A stretch of DNA of 36,318 nt from Acidobacteriaceae bacterium (GTDB lineage Bacteria; Acidobacteriota; Terriglobia; Terriglobales; Acidobacteriaceae). Positions 23,438 to 30,748 of this stretch are shown piece by piece (the first letter of the stretch is position 1; each line of letters begins with the position of its first letter). A program made the position numbers and the translations under genes. The notes beneath the pieces are model-generated. The model was not told the origin of the DNA. It was given only the letters and a program-made list of their open reading frames with translations, and did no database searches. Location of the stretch: the NCBI GenBank assembly GCA_003151875.1, contig PLYW01000302.1:1-36318 (forward strand), given 5' to 3'.

Positions 23438-24656
23438 CACATTACGACGAGGCGAGGCGGGACGCGCCGGCGACGACATTCGCTCCGACTTGCACGTCAG
23501 CTTCGAAGAACGCGCCAGCGGCGGGATTGAGATCGGCCTGCGCTCGCGCGTTGAGCTGTATTACGGCGAGGTCATCCGGCGGCAGGTGTGCGACGTCCTG
23601 TGCACGCTGGGCGTCGAGCATGCGCTAATCGGGATCATGGACGAAGGCGCGCTGCCATTCGTGATCGCAGCGCGCATCGAGGCAGGGGTGCGCCGCGCTG
23701 GACTCGCGCAAGGCAAGTCAGCGCTGCCAGAGGCGGTAACGCTTGCGGCGCCGTCGCTGCGAGACCGTCTGCGGCGCTCCCGCCTTTATCTTCCGGGCAA
23801 TGAACCCAAATATTTCATCAACGCCGGACTGCATGGGCCGGACGCGGTCATTCTCGACCTGGAAGATTCGGTGCACTATGCCGAGAAAGACGCGGCGCGG
23901 CTGCTGGTTCGCAATGCGCTACGGGCCGTGGATTTCGGTACCGCGGAACGCATGGTCCGGATCAATCAGCTTCCGCTCGGTCTGGCCGACCTGGAAGAGA
24001 TTGTTCCGCAGTCGCCCGATGTCATCCTGATTCCGAAAGTCGAAGCCGCTGCGCAGATATCTGACGTTGTGGGAGCTGTTGATTCGATCACGCAACGAGT
24101 GGGCGTCACGCGTCCCATCTGGCTGATGCCGATTCTCGAATCCGCGCTGGGCATCGAGAATGCGTTCGCCATCGCGACCGCTTCGGGGCGCATTGCCGCC
24201 ATCACTCTCGGATTGGAGGACTACACCGCCGATCTCGGAGTTGCCAAGACCGCAGGCGGAAGCGAGTCGCTCTATGCCCGCCAGCGCGTGGTGAATGCCG
24301 CCCACGCCGCCCACGTGCAGGCCATTGACTCCGTGTATGGTGACGTAGTCGACACCGACGGACTGCTGCACTGGGGCGAGGCTTCATGCGCCATGGGGTT
24401 TGAAGGCATGGGATGTATTCACCCGGTGCAAATTGAAATCATTCATCGCGCCTTTGCGCCTGCGCCAAACGAGCTAGAGAAGGCGCAGGCAATCGTTGCG
24501 GCCTTCGAAGAGGCGCAAGCTCGCGGACTTGCCGTGGTGAGCCTCGGGTCCAAGATGATTGACGCTCCCGTAGTGCAGCGCGCAGTGAAGTTGGTCGCAC
24601 GCGCCAGGAAGATGGGCATCATCGCCGATCAGGCGTCAGCAGGAGATCCATCATGA
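23415..24656 (+). CDS. citE: CitD-CitE fusion: citrate lyase acyl carrier and beta (citryl lyase) subunits
   Basis: Residues 1 to about 105 resemble CitD, the acyl carrier of citrate lyase. The start AVAG and the stretch ending VELYYGEVIRRQVCDVLCTLGV then DEGALPFVIAARIEAGVRRA align with E. coli CitD without gaps over the second half. The prosthetic-group region reads IRSD; Ser24 falls one place after the modified serine of E. coli CitD, so the attachment site is likely but not certain. From about residue 120 the chain is a CitE/HpcH-HpaI lyase (SRLYLPGNEPKYF, VILDLEDSV, MVRINQLP, PKVEAA, PILESALGIENA, LGLEDYTADLG, GCIHPVQ). Total length is 413, as expected for CitD plus CitE. It overlaps the dehydrogenase (23 bases) and citF (4 bases). 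Confidence 0.87.
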   Translation: MPAVAGISTLRRGEAGRAGDDIRSDLHVSFEERASGGIEIGLRSRVELYYGEVIRRQVCDVLCTLGVEHALIGIMDEGALPFVIAARIEAGVRRAGLAQGKSALPEAVTLAAPSLRDRLRRSRLYLPGNEPKYFINAGLHGPDAVILDLEDSVHYAEKDAARLLVRNALRAVDFGTAERMVRINQLPLGLADLEEIVPQSPDVILIPKVEAAAQISDVVGAVDSITQRVGVTRPIWLMPILESALGIENAFAIATASGRIAAITLGLEDYTADLGVAKTAGGSESLYARQRVVNAAHAAHVQAIDSVYGDVVDTDGLLHWGEASCAMGFEGMGCIHPVQIEIIHRAFAPAPNELEKAQAIVAAFEEAQARGLAVVSLGSKMIDAPVVQRAVKLVARARKMGIIADQASAGDPS

Positions 24657-26260
24657 GCGCGGGCGTGGCAAGCGGCTTAGTCACGAACGCTGCCGGCCGG
24701 CGAGTGCCAACTCATGTCAACGGTCGCGAACAGGCGCCATACCAAGGAGTCAATCAACACACGCCCTTGGGAAATAAAGCCGGCCCGCCGATTCGCAGCA
24801 GCAGCGAGTATCCCACAAACGGGGACAAGCGCCTCCCCGACTTGGAAACCGCGCTGCGCCTCTGCGGACTGCGTGATGGCACGACCATCAGCAGCCATCA
24901 CCATCTGCGCAATGGAGACCGGGTCGCGCTCACCGCGTTGCAAACCGCCGCGCGCATGGGCGCCAAGGAGCTGGTCTGGTTTCCCAGCGCGTCGTTTCCG
25001 TGCCACGAGCCGGTGATCGATCTGATGAAGTCTGGCGCGGTGCATCACATCGAAGGCAGCATGAATGGGCCGCTCGGCGATTATTGCTCGCACGGACACA
25101 TGCGCGGCCTGGGAGTGTTGCGCTCGCACGGGGGACGATGGCAGGCGGTGCAGGATGGTGAAGTCCACATTGACATCGCGGTGATTGCCGCGCCCACGGC
25201 GGACTTCTTCGGCAATGCCGATGGCTCGCACGGAAGGTCGGCATGCGGTTCGCTGGGATTTGCGCTCGCCGATTCCGTTTATGCCGATCGCGTCATCGTT
25301 GTAACCGACAATCTGGTGCCGTTCCCTTGCATTCCCTGGCAGATCCAGGGCAACAACGTTGACTACGTGGTCGAGGTTGACTCCATCGGCGATCCTTCAC
25401 TGATTGTGAGCGGCACTACGCAGATCACGCGCAGTCCCGATCGCCTGCGAATCTCCGAGCTGGTGGCGCGCTTTCTGCGCGACAGCGGCATCATGCGCGA
25501 TGGCTTCTCCTTCCAGGCGGGCGCGGGTGGCATCGCGCTGGCGTTTGTGGATTACCTGGCTGGCATGATGAAACAAGCCAACGTGAGAGCGAGCTTCGTG
25601 CGCGGAGGCTCAACCAAGTATCTGGTCGATCTGCTCAACGAAGGTCTCATCGGATACATTCTCGACGGGCAGACGTTCGACTTGGATGCCGTGCATTCGA
25701 TCGCCAGCAACGCTCGTCATGTGGCCACCAGTCCGTTCACTTCGTACAACTTTCACGGCAAGGGCAACTTTGCTTCCATGGTTGACGCCGCCGTGCTAGG
25801 CGCAACCGAGGTTGACGTCAACTTCAATGCAAATGTCGTGACCCACTCGGACGGGCGGTTGCTGCACGGAATTGGCGGCTGGCAGAACTGCCTGTTCGCA
25901 GGATGCACGATTCTTGCGGTCCCGTCGTTCCGCGATCGCATTCCGGTGATCGTTGACGAAGTGACTACGGTGACCGGGCCGGGTGAACTGATCGACGTGG
26001 TTGCGACCGAACGCGGCATTGCCATCAATCCACGGCGGCAGGACTTACTCGACGCGGTGAAGGGCAAAGGACTGCCGATTCGTTCCATCGAAGAACTGCA
26101 AGCCGAAGTGGAGAAGATCTGCGGCGGCAAACCAGCCAAGCCCCGGCTCCTTGACCGTCCCGTGGCCGTCGTGAAGTGGGTAGATGGAACCGTGCTCGAC
26201 ACTGTGTGGCAGGTGGTGGACGACAATCCCTACGCGCCCAAGGTCAGCGGTGGCGAGTAA
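24653..26260 (+). CDS. citF: Citrate lyase alpha subunit (acyl-ACP:citrate ACP transferase)
   Basis: CitF exchanges the acetyl group on the carrier subunit for citrate (or a homologue), producing citryl-ACP for CitE. The 535-residue protein contains the family segment GTTISSHHHLRNGDRVALTALQTAA (about 77-101), FGNADGSHGRSACGSLGFALADSVYADRV, VRGGSTKYLVDLLNEGLIGYILDGQTFDLDAV, and HSDGRLLHGIGGWQNCLFAGCTI toward the end. This is the CoA-transferase fold of CitF. The ATG overlaps the citDE stop (ATGA), so stoichiometric synthesis is likely. It is the last gene of the operon; the next gene is on the opposite strand. The genes for prosthetic-group synthesis (citX, citG) and acetylation (citC) are not in the window. 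Confidence 0.9.
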   Translation: MSAGVASGLVTNAAGRRVPTHVNGREQAPYQGVNQHTPLGNKAGPPIRSSSEYPTNGDKRLPDLETALRLCGLRDGTTISSHHHLRNGDRVALTALQTAARMGAKELVWFPSASFPCHEPVIDLMKSGAVHHIEGSMNGPLGDYCSHGHMRGLGVLRSHGGRWQAVQDGEVHIDIAVIAAPTADFFGNADGSHGRSACGSLGFALADSVYADRVIVVTDNLVPFPCIPWQIQGNNVDYVVEVDSIGDPSLIVSGTTQITRSPDRLRISELVARFLRDSGIMRDGFSFQAGAGGIALAFVDYLAGMMKQANVRASFVRGGSTKYLVDLLNEGLIGYILDGQTFDLDAVHSIASNARHVATSPFTSYNFHGKGNFASMVDAAVLGATEVDVNFNANVVTHSDGRLLHGIGGWQNCLFAGCTILAVPSFRDRIPVIVDEVTTVTGPGELIDVVATERGIAINPRRQDLLDAVKGKGLPIRSIEELQAEVEKICGGKPAKPRLLDRPVAVVKWVDGTVLDTVWQVVDDNPYAPKVSGGE

Positions 26261-26326
26261 TGCGCCGGCAATAGCGCGATTTGCCTTCAGCCTGGCAAAC
26301 TCTCCGGCAGAAGCATCTCCCTGATC

Positions 26327-26671
26327 TCAATTGGCCGGGACGATTCGCGCCTTCGGCCAGACGGCATCTTTGGCGCGTGGCTGGCCTGGACCGCAGGTTA
26401 TGCTCCTGACAAACTGAGGCGCGTGGTCGTCATCGCGCTTGAAGATGTAAGCGCGAATCTTGTAGCAGATTCCCTCGTCGGCGCCGGCGCGCGCGATGTC
26501 CTGCGGCGATTCGGCCGCTACCAACGGTCGCGGCCCGCTGTCTGTTGCCATCGGCGAGCTCAGGCCCGCGAGATTCGGGCTTATGACCGGGCTGTCAAGT
26601 GTGGCCGGCGGCTGGCTGGCGTGGCCGAGGGCAGCGGCTATCAGGATGAAGCACAGCGTGAAGCGAGCCAT
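26327..26671 (-). CDS. Small secreted protein with two cysteines
   Basis: Predicted exported protein of 114 residues, not recognised beyond general resemblance to small secreted acidobacterial proteins. The ATG at 26671 is set by an excellent ribosome site, AAGGAGGG seven bases upstream, and is followed directly by a signal peptide (MARFTLCFILIAAALGHA). A Pro/Ala/Ser-rich linker leads to a conserved-looking C-terminal core, ICYKIRAYIFKRDD then ITCGPG, with Cys69 and Cys93 able to form one disulfide after export. Upstream frame extension to 26782 is rejected because it buries the signal peptide. It converges with citF and stands alone. Confidence 0.72.
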   Translation of the reverse strand: MARFTLCFILIAAALGHASQPPATLDSPVISPNLAGLSSPMATDSGPRPLVAAESPQDIARAGADEGICYKIRAYIFKRDDDHAPQFVRSITCGPGQPRAKDAVWPKARIVPAN

Positions 26672-27119
26672 AAACAAGCCCTCCTTTGCGCGTAGGATAG
26701 CACCGTTCCGGACGGTTGAACGAGCGATTGGGACGAACTGCTCAGCCAGTTTCCGATACGACGAAAGCGGCACGATGGGCACGGCCTCAGGGGGATGTTC
26801 TGGCCGAGCGGAACTGGCACTCTACATTTAGCAACGCAGTGAAACCCGGCCGCCATATAAGAAACTGTATGGGCGGCGAAGCGACGCAGGTTACCATTCT
26901 CCTCCTTACCCCACGCACCTGCCGCAGGGTTTTCCAGCAAGGCAGGCTGACCCAGCGGACACGCTCCGCTGGGTCTTGGTTCCTAGAGGGAAAATCGGTA
27001 ACCCGCTATCGTCTTGCGCAAAGCTGCACCTCGTATCACATCCTCGAAGCGGCGGTTGTGTTCTAATACTATGGGCTGGGTTGAGCCATGCTCTGTGGTG
27101 TCCCACACGGAGGAACCTG
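26672..27119. other. Divergent intergenic region with an 11-bp hairpin
   Basis: 448 bases between two divergently transcribed small genes. It contains a perfect hairpin, GACCCAGCGGA (26949-26959), loop CACGC, TCCGCTGGGTC (26965-26975), and a weaker one around 26850-26880. An imperfect dyad, ACCGTTCCGGACGGT (26702-26716), lies 15 bases beyond the ribosome site of the minus-strand gene and could be an operator. I find no confident promoter hexamers, tRNA or gene. Confidence 0.5.
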
Positions 27120-27422
27120 ATGGACGAGCGCGAGCTGTATGACGAGCGGCAAGAGACCAGGAAAGCCACCTTAAACTGCCCTCATTGCCATCAGGCTGCC
27201 GAATACGATTTGGGCTGGTTCGTCCGCACCAAGAAGCGTCAATTACCTCCACGCGCTGACGAACGTGACCGCGCGAAATTTGCCAAAGCCCGCTCCTACA
27301 TGGTCCGGCGCGACGACCTGGTCGCCTGCAAGAACATTCGCTGCCGCAAGCGCTTTGAGGTCTCGGGCGTTCAGTCGGTGGCCTTTCTCGATGAACAGGT
27401 GAAACCCGAAACCCGGCAGTGA
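27120..27422 (+). CDS. Small zinc-ribbon-like protein, function unknown
   Basis: Soluble protein of 100 residues, charged and rich in Arg/Glu/Asp. Four cysteines are arranged as two pairs, C20-P-H-C23 and C70-x4-C75, a layout able to hold one zinc ion. The region between is basic (FVRTKKRQLPPRADERDRAKFAKARS), so nucleic-acid or ribosome contact is conceivable but unproven. ATG 27120 is fixed by GGAGG at 27109-27113. The frame is open upstream to 26976, but that part is not supported. It is followed after about 145 bases by the phosphatase gene; I cannot tell whether they share a transcript. Confidence 0.72.
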   Translation: MDERELYDERQETRKATLNCPHCHQAAEYDLGWFVRTKKRQLPPRADERDRAKFAKARSYMVRRDDLVACKNIRCRKRFEVSGVQSVAFLDEQVKPETRQ

Positions 27423-27566
27423 CTGGCTGGCCGCCGGATGAATCCTTACGGTTTCACGTCAGGTCTCATCTTCTAGAATCCTGATGGACAGAATGAACTG
27501 GAACAACCAACGCGATGGTTCTGTGCCACCGCGCAGGACAAATCTACCGCGAGAGTTGAGCCGGTG

Positions 27567-28685
27567 ATGGCGGGCCTCAAGAAGTTTTGGCAGCGCGTCA
27601 CCGACGGCATGAAGCTCAACGAGCTCTGGAATCAGTTCCAGGCCGACGCTCGTTCCAGTTATCGCCTCTACTCCCAGGACGTAGATTCCACTCGCACCGC
27701 GGGAGTATCCAAGCGCAAACACTTCTTCAATGTCGCGCGCCAGTTTTTCTGGGCGATGCTGGAAAAATTGACTCCGGCGCGCCGCGTTCTGCTGTTGCTT
27801 GCACTGGTGTTCCTCTTTACCAACATAGGAGGTTCCGGGCAGGACAATACTGGAGGAGCGAGGGTCTTCTGGTTTAGCGGTTCCTTTTGGGGCGGCCTGT
27901 TGCTGCTGGTCCTGGTGATTCTGGAAGTCGCCGACCGGGTAGTCATGAAGCGCGATCTCCAGATCGCCAAAGAAATCCAGGCATGGCTGCTGCCGGCGAG
28001 TCCTCCCGCTGTGCCCGGCCTCGAGATCGCGTTTGCCACCCGTCCGGCGAACACCGTGGCCGGCGACTACTACGATGTCTTCGCGCGCCCCGGTTCAGGG
28101 CCAGCCGGCGAAACATTCCTTATTGCAGTGGCTGACGTGGCCGGGAAAAGCATCCCGGCCGCCATGCTGATGGCTACCTTCCAAGCCAGCCTGAAGACGC
28201 TTTCCACAACGCCGGGCTCGCTGGTCGAACTGCTGGGCCGCATGAACGCGTATGCCTGCAGCAACAGCCAGAACGGCCGCCGCTTCACCACTACGTTTAT
28301 CGCCGAATACAATCCGGTATTGCGGACCTTAAACTACGTCAATGCCGGCCATAACAATCCGATACTGCGGCGCCAGACCGGCAGCATTGAGCGCTTGCAG
28401 ATTGGCGGCGTGCCGCTCGGCATTCTGGAGAATGCTCCTTATGAGTCAGGCTCGGTGACGCTGCAAACTGGCGACTGGCTGGTGATCTTTACCGACGGCG
28501 TGGTTGAAGCCGAGAACCAGCGGCAAGAGGAGTATGGTGAGGCCCGGTTATTCGGGGTGCTGCAGGCAGGTTTGAACTATGCTCCCGCCGTGCTGCTGAA
28601 TTCCATCATGGGCGACCTCGACCGTTTCGTCGCCAACGCCCCGCAGCACGATGACGTTACGCTGATGCTGCTGCGAGCCGGCTAG
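27567..28685 (+). CDS. SpoIIE/PP2C-type serine phosphatase, membrane-anchored
   Basis: Metal-dependent serine/threonine phosphatase of the SpoIIE/RsbU group, which usually dephosphorylates an anti-anti-sigma factor. The 372-residue protein has a cytoplasmic N-terminal part (about 1-65) and two hydrophobic segments (about 70-88 and 104-120). The catalytic domain follows from about 130: EIQAWLLPASPPAVPGLEIA, metal ligands Asp167 and Asp170 (AGDYYD), Asp190 (VADVAGKS), NAGHNNP, VIFTDGVVEAEN and the final H361-D-D-V. No PAS, GAF or response-regulator domain is present, so the signal input is not evident. ATG 27567 is taken; a GTG one codon earlier is equally open. No STAS or anti-sigma gene is adjacent. 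Confidence 0.87.
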   Translation: MAGLKKFWQRVTDGMKLNELWNQFQADARSSYRLYSQDVDSTRTAGVSKRKHFFNVARQFFWAMLEKLTPARRVLLLLALVFLFTNIGGSGQDNTGGARVFWFSGSFWGGLLLLVLVILEVADRVVMKRDLQIAKEIQAWLLPASPPAVPGLEIAFATRPANTVAGDYYDVFARPGSGPAGETFLIAVADVAGKSIPAAMLMATFQASLKTLSTTPGSLVELLGRMNAYACSNSQNGRRFTTTFIAEYNPVLRTLNYVNAGHNNPILRRQTGSIERLQIGGVPLGILENAPYESGSVTLQTGDWLVIFTDGVVEAENQRQEEYGEARLFGVLQAGLNYAPAVLLNSIMGDLDRFVANAPQHDDVTLMLLRAG

Positions 28686-28745
28686 ATCACTTCACCAGCG
28701 ATGTTCGTGTGGCCAGCAGCCTGCCTGACCGCGACTCTGCTTGCG

Positions 28746-29141
28746 TCATTCCACCGCTTTCCCGAACAGCGCACTCACCCCTGCGATGTTGGGAAGCAGC
28801 TCCGCAGGAAAATTGTGGCGCTGCTGTAAGTACGCAGGATCGTTGTAGCTCAGCCAAACCTTCCCTTCCGCGTCCTGCCAGAACAATGCTTTCAGTGGCA
28901 GATCGATGGCAACACTGGGAGCAGCCTGCATCAAGGGAGTTCCGCCCTTCGGACTGCCGAAGATGAGCAGCTTGGTAGGGCGCATGGCGAGCCCAACCTT
29001 CGCGGCCTCGCCGCTGTGATCTATGCGCGCGAAGATAGTTACGCCGCGCTCCTTGAGCAGCGCTTCGAGGCGCTGCATGGTTTCTTCAACGCTGTGTTGA
29101 CTTGCCAGATGGATGAGCCCGTTCTGCGCGTTCACAGTCAT
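28746..29141 (-). CDS. DUF302-family protein
   Basis: Small protein of 131 residues of the DUF302 family. Its fold is characterised by a paired-helix beta sheet; several members bind small ligands, but no general function is established. The N-terminal LIHLASQHSVEETMQRLEALLKERGVTIFARIDHSGEA, the central RPTKLLIFGSPKGGTPLMQAAPSVAIDLPLKALFWQD and the C-terminal YLQQRHN motif are all typical. ATG 29141 follows GGAGG by eight bases. A longer frame to 29282 has no support. The gene converges with the SpoIIE phosphatase and is divergent from the HAD hydrolase, with about 100 bases between the latter two starts. Confidence 0.88.
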   Translation of the reverse strand: MTVNAQNGLIHLASQHSVEETMQRLEALLKERGVTIFARIDHSGEAAKVGLAMRPTKLLIFGSPKGGTPLMQAAPSVAIDLPLKALFWQDAEGKVWLSYNDPAYLQQRHNFPAELLPNIAGVSALFGKAVE

Positions 29142-29244
29142 TTCGACGCCTCCGTTTCGTTGCGGATGCCTCTGCGCGGCCGAGCCATTATGGACGGCGA
29201 CAATCGCTGTCAGCAAGCCGCGCCTGGCAACACTCCGTGTAAGA

Positions 29245-29880
29245 ATGGAAGCGATGCCATCGAGCCGCTGGGATGCTGTCATCTTCGACTATGGGCGAGT
29301 GCTGAGCCTCGCGCCTTCGGACGCTGAATTGCAGGAATTTGCGACGCTGGTTGGCGTCACCGAGCCGCCCTTCTTCGAAATCTACTCTGCCACTCGCCAT
29401 GACTACGACTGCGGCCGCGCCGATTTCCGGCAACACTGGCAGGCTTTCTCCGTAGTTGCCGGCGTGGAACTCCGGCCCGCGCAAGTGGAGCGCATCGCCG
29501 ACATGGAAACGCTCATGTGGCTACGCGTCAATCCCGAGGCGCTCGCGCTGGCGCGCCAGATCAAGGCAAACGGGGTGCGGACCGCCATCCTCTCCAATAT
29601 TCCTCACGACCTGCTGGCCGAGGTGCGTAAATTCAGTTGGCTCGATGAATTCCAGGTAAAGATTTGGTCATGCGAGCTGGGCATCTTGAAGCCTGATCCG
29701 GCCATCTACCGCGCTTGCCTTTACGCTCTGGGTTGCCGCGCCGAACGGACGCTGTTCTTCGACGACCGTGCCAACAACGTGGAAGGCGCTCGCGATCTGG
29801 GCATGGAGGCGCACATCTTCAAATCCGCGGGACAGGCGACGGCGATTGTGCGAGCAGGGATGGACAGCAGCAGTCAGTAG
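29245..29880 (+). CDS. HAD-superfamily hydrolase
   Basis: Phosphatase-type HAD hydrolase of subfamily IA. The 211-residue protein has motif I at VIFDYGRVL (nucleophile Asp15; the second acidic residue of the usual DxD is replaced by Gly, as in YihX-like members), motif II TAILSN, motif III ELGILKPDPAIY with the conserved Lys, and motif IV LFFDDRANNVEGA. A helical cap domain occupies about residues 20-90. The substrate is probably a small sugar phosphate or nucleotide, but this is unresolved. ATG 29245 and ATG 29254 are both possible and neither has a strong ribosome site. The last codons and stop lie inside a short direct repeat. Confidence 0.86.
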   Translation: MEAMPSSRWDAVIFDYGRVLSLAPSDAELQEFATLVGVTEPPFFEIYSATRHDYDCGRADFRQHWQAFSVVAGVELRPAQVERIADMETLMWLRVNPEALALARQIKANGVRTAILSNIPHDLLAEVRKFSWLDEFQVKIWSCELGILKPDPAIYRACLYALGCRAERTLFFDDRANNVEGARDLGMEAHIFKSAGQATAIVRAGMDSSSQ

Positions 29881-29899
29881 TCAGTGGTCAGATGTCAGA
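29871..29899. repeat. Short AGTCAGT-type direct repeats overlapping the HAD gene end
   Basis: CAGTCAGTAGTCAGTGGTCA then GATGTCAGA: at least four TCAG units spaced by six to eight bases. The stop codon of the HAD gene (29878-29880) is within the run. It is related, in reverse complement, to the ACTGA run at 13333-13366. Confidence 0.5.
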
Positions 29900-29947
29900 T
29901 TTGGCAAAGCTCCTGACCTTTAACCGCTATTTCCTACGACCCCAATT

Positions 29948-29997
29948 GTCATCCCGACCGAGCCCGCTGCGACGGGCGAGCGGAGGGATCTGCGGTT
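29948..29997 (+). repeat. REP-like intergenic repeat, copy 4
   Basis: GTCATCCCGACCGAG is followed by a GC-rich inner inverted repeat (CCCG, then CGGG) and the box GCGGAGGGATCTGCGGTTC. The outer boxes match the copies at 1033 and 3165. It sits about 70 bases after the HAD hydrolase stop and 180 bases before the next gene. Confidence 0.7.
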
Positions 29998-30173
29998 CGC
30001 GACTCAGCCCGTGGCGTAACCGGCAACAAATCTTCCGAGAAATGTTGCAACTTTCTCGTGGTTTCGCGTTCAATCATTTAAGGGCTGTGCTCTGGAAGTG
30101 TGCTCCCGACTCTCAGGCGTTGGTCGCCGATTGTTAGGAAAGATAAGTTCTTGTACAAAGGAGGCACCCGCAC

Positions 30174-30665
30174 ATGCGAGGCGCTCGTTTACTTCATCTC
30201 ATCTTCCTACTAACTTTCTTGCTGGTTCTGCCTGTCCTGGCGCAAGCTCCTACCGATCAAGCCCTGACCAATGCCGACATCGTCAAGATGATGAAGGCGG
30301 CCCTTCCCGAGAGCGTCATCCTGCGTGAGATCCGGATGTCGAACACCGATTTCGCCACCAGCCCGGCGGCGCTGACCGAATTGAAAAAACAGGGCGCGTC
30401 GGAAAGAATTTTGGGGGCGGTCCTCGACAGCCGAATGGGCATCAGTCAGCCCGAGCCAGAACCGCGGGCGACACCGCGTGTTGTTGCGCAAGTCGCGGCG
30501 CCCGGCCTTCACCATCTGCCCTCCGTTGAAGCCGACATGCGGATCAATTCCACCGCCAATGGCCATCTTTCGATGGGCCACAATCACATACAGGTGGACC
30601 ACTCCGGCGTGCCCCTGTTCAGCCTGGAATGGAAAGACATCAAGAACCCGAATAGCGGCAAATAG
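30174..30665 (+). CDS. Secreted protein with an LTNADIVKMMKAALPE-type helical motif
   Basis: Predicted exported protein of 163 residues. A signal peptide at 1-24 ends LPVLAQA. Residues of about 30-85 carry a helical module (LTNADIVKMMKAALPESVIL, then REIRMSNTDFATSPAALTEL, then KKQGASERIL) that recurs in many exported acidobacterial proteins. A Pro-rich linker and a short Asn/His-containing C-terminal part (INSTANGHLSMGHNHIQVDH) follow. AGGAGG (30158-30163) supports the ATG at 30174. The function is unknown. The gene is alone, with the REP-like element upstream and the second GT39 gene 83 bases downstream. Confidence 0.76.
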   Translation: MRGARLLHLIFLLTFLLVLPVLAQAPTDQALTNADIVKMMKAALPESVILREIRMSNTDFATSPAALTELKKQGASERILGAVLDSRMGISQPEPEPRATPRVVAQVAAPGLHHLPSVEADMRINSTANGHLSMGHNHIQVDHSGVPLFSLEWKDIKNPNSGK

Positions 30666-30748
30666 GAACGAGTCGCCGGAGCGGCTGAAACATACTCTCC
30701 TCTGATTCCGTATTATTCTCGGTGGGCATTCCGTCTTAGGAAAACTGG

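Noticed and set aside
18091..26260. Operon as the lysine alpha-aminoadipate pathway (homoaconitase plus homoisocitrate dehydrogenase)
   Set aside because: No homocitrate synthase, LysW or aminoadipate genes are present. CitD-CitE and CitF point to cleavage of a citrate-like acid instead.
30131..30159. TTGTTA-17-TACAAA as a promoter of the secreted protein gene at 30174
   Set aside because: The spacing is ideal, but transcription would begin after the AGGAGG ribosome site, leaving a leader of only about eight bases.
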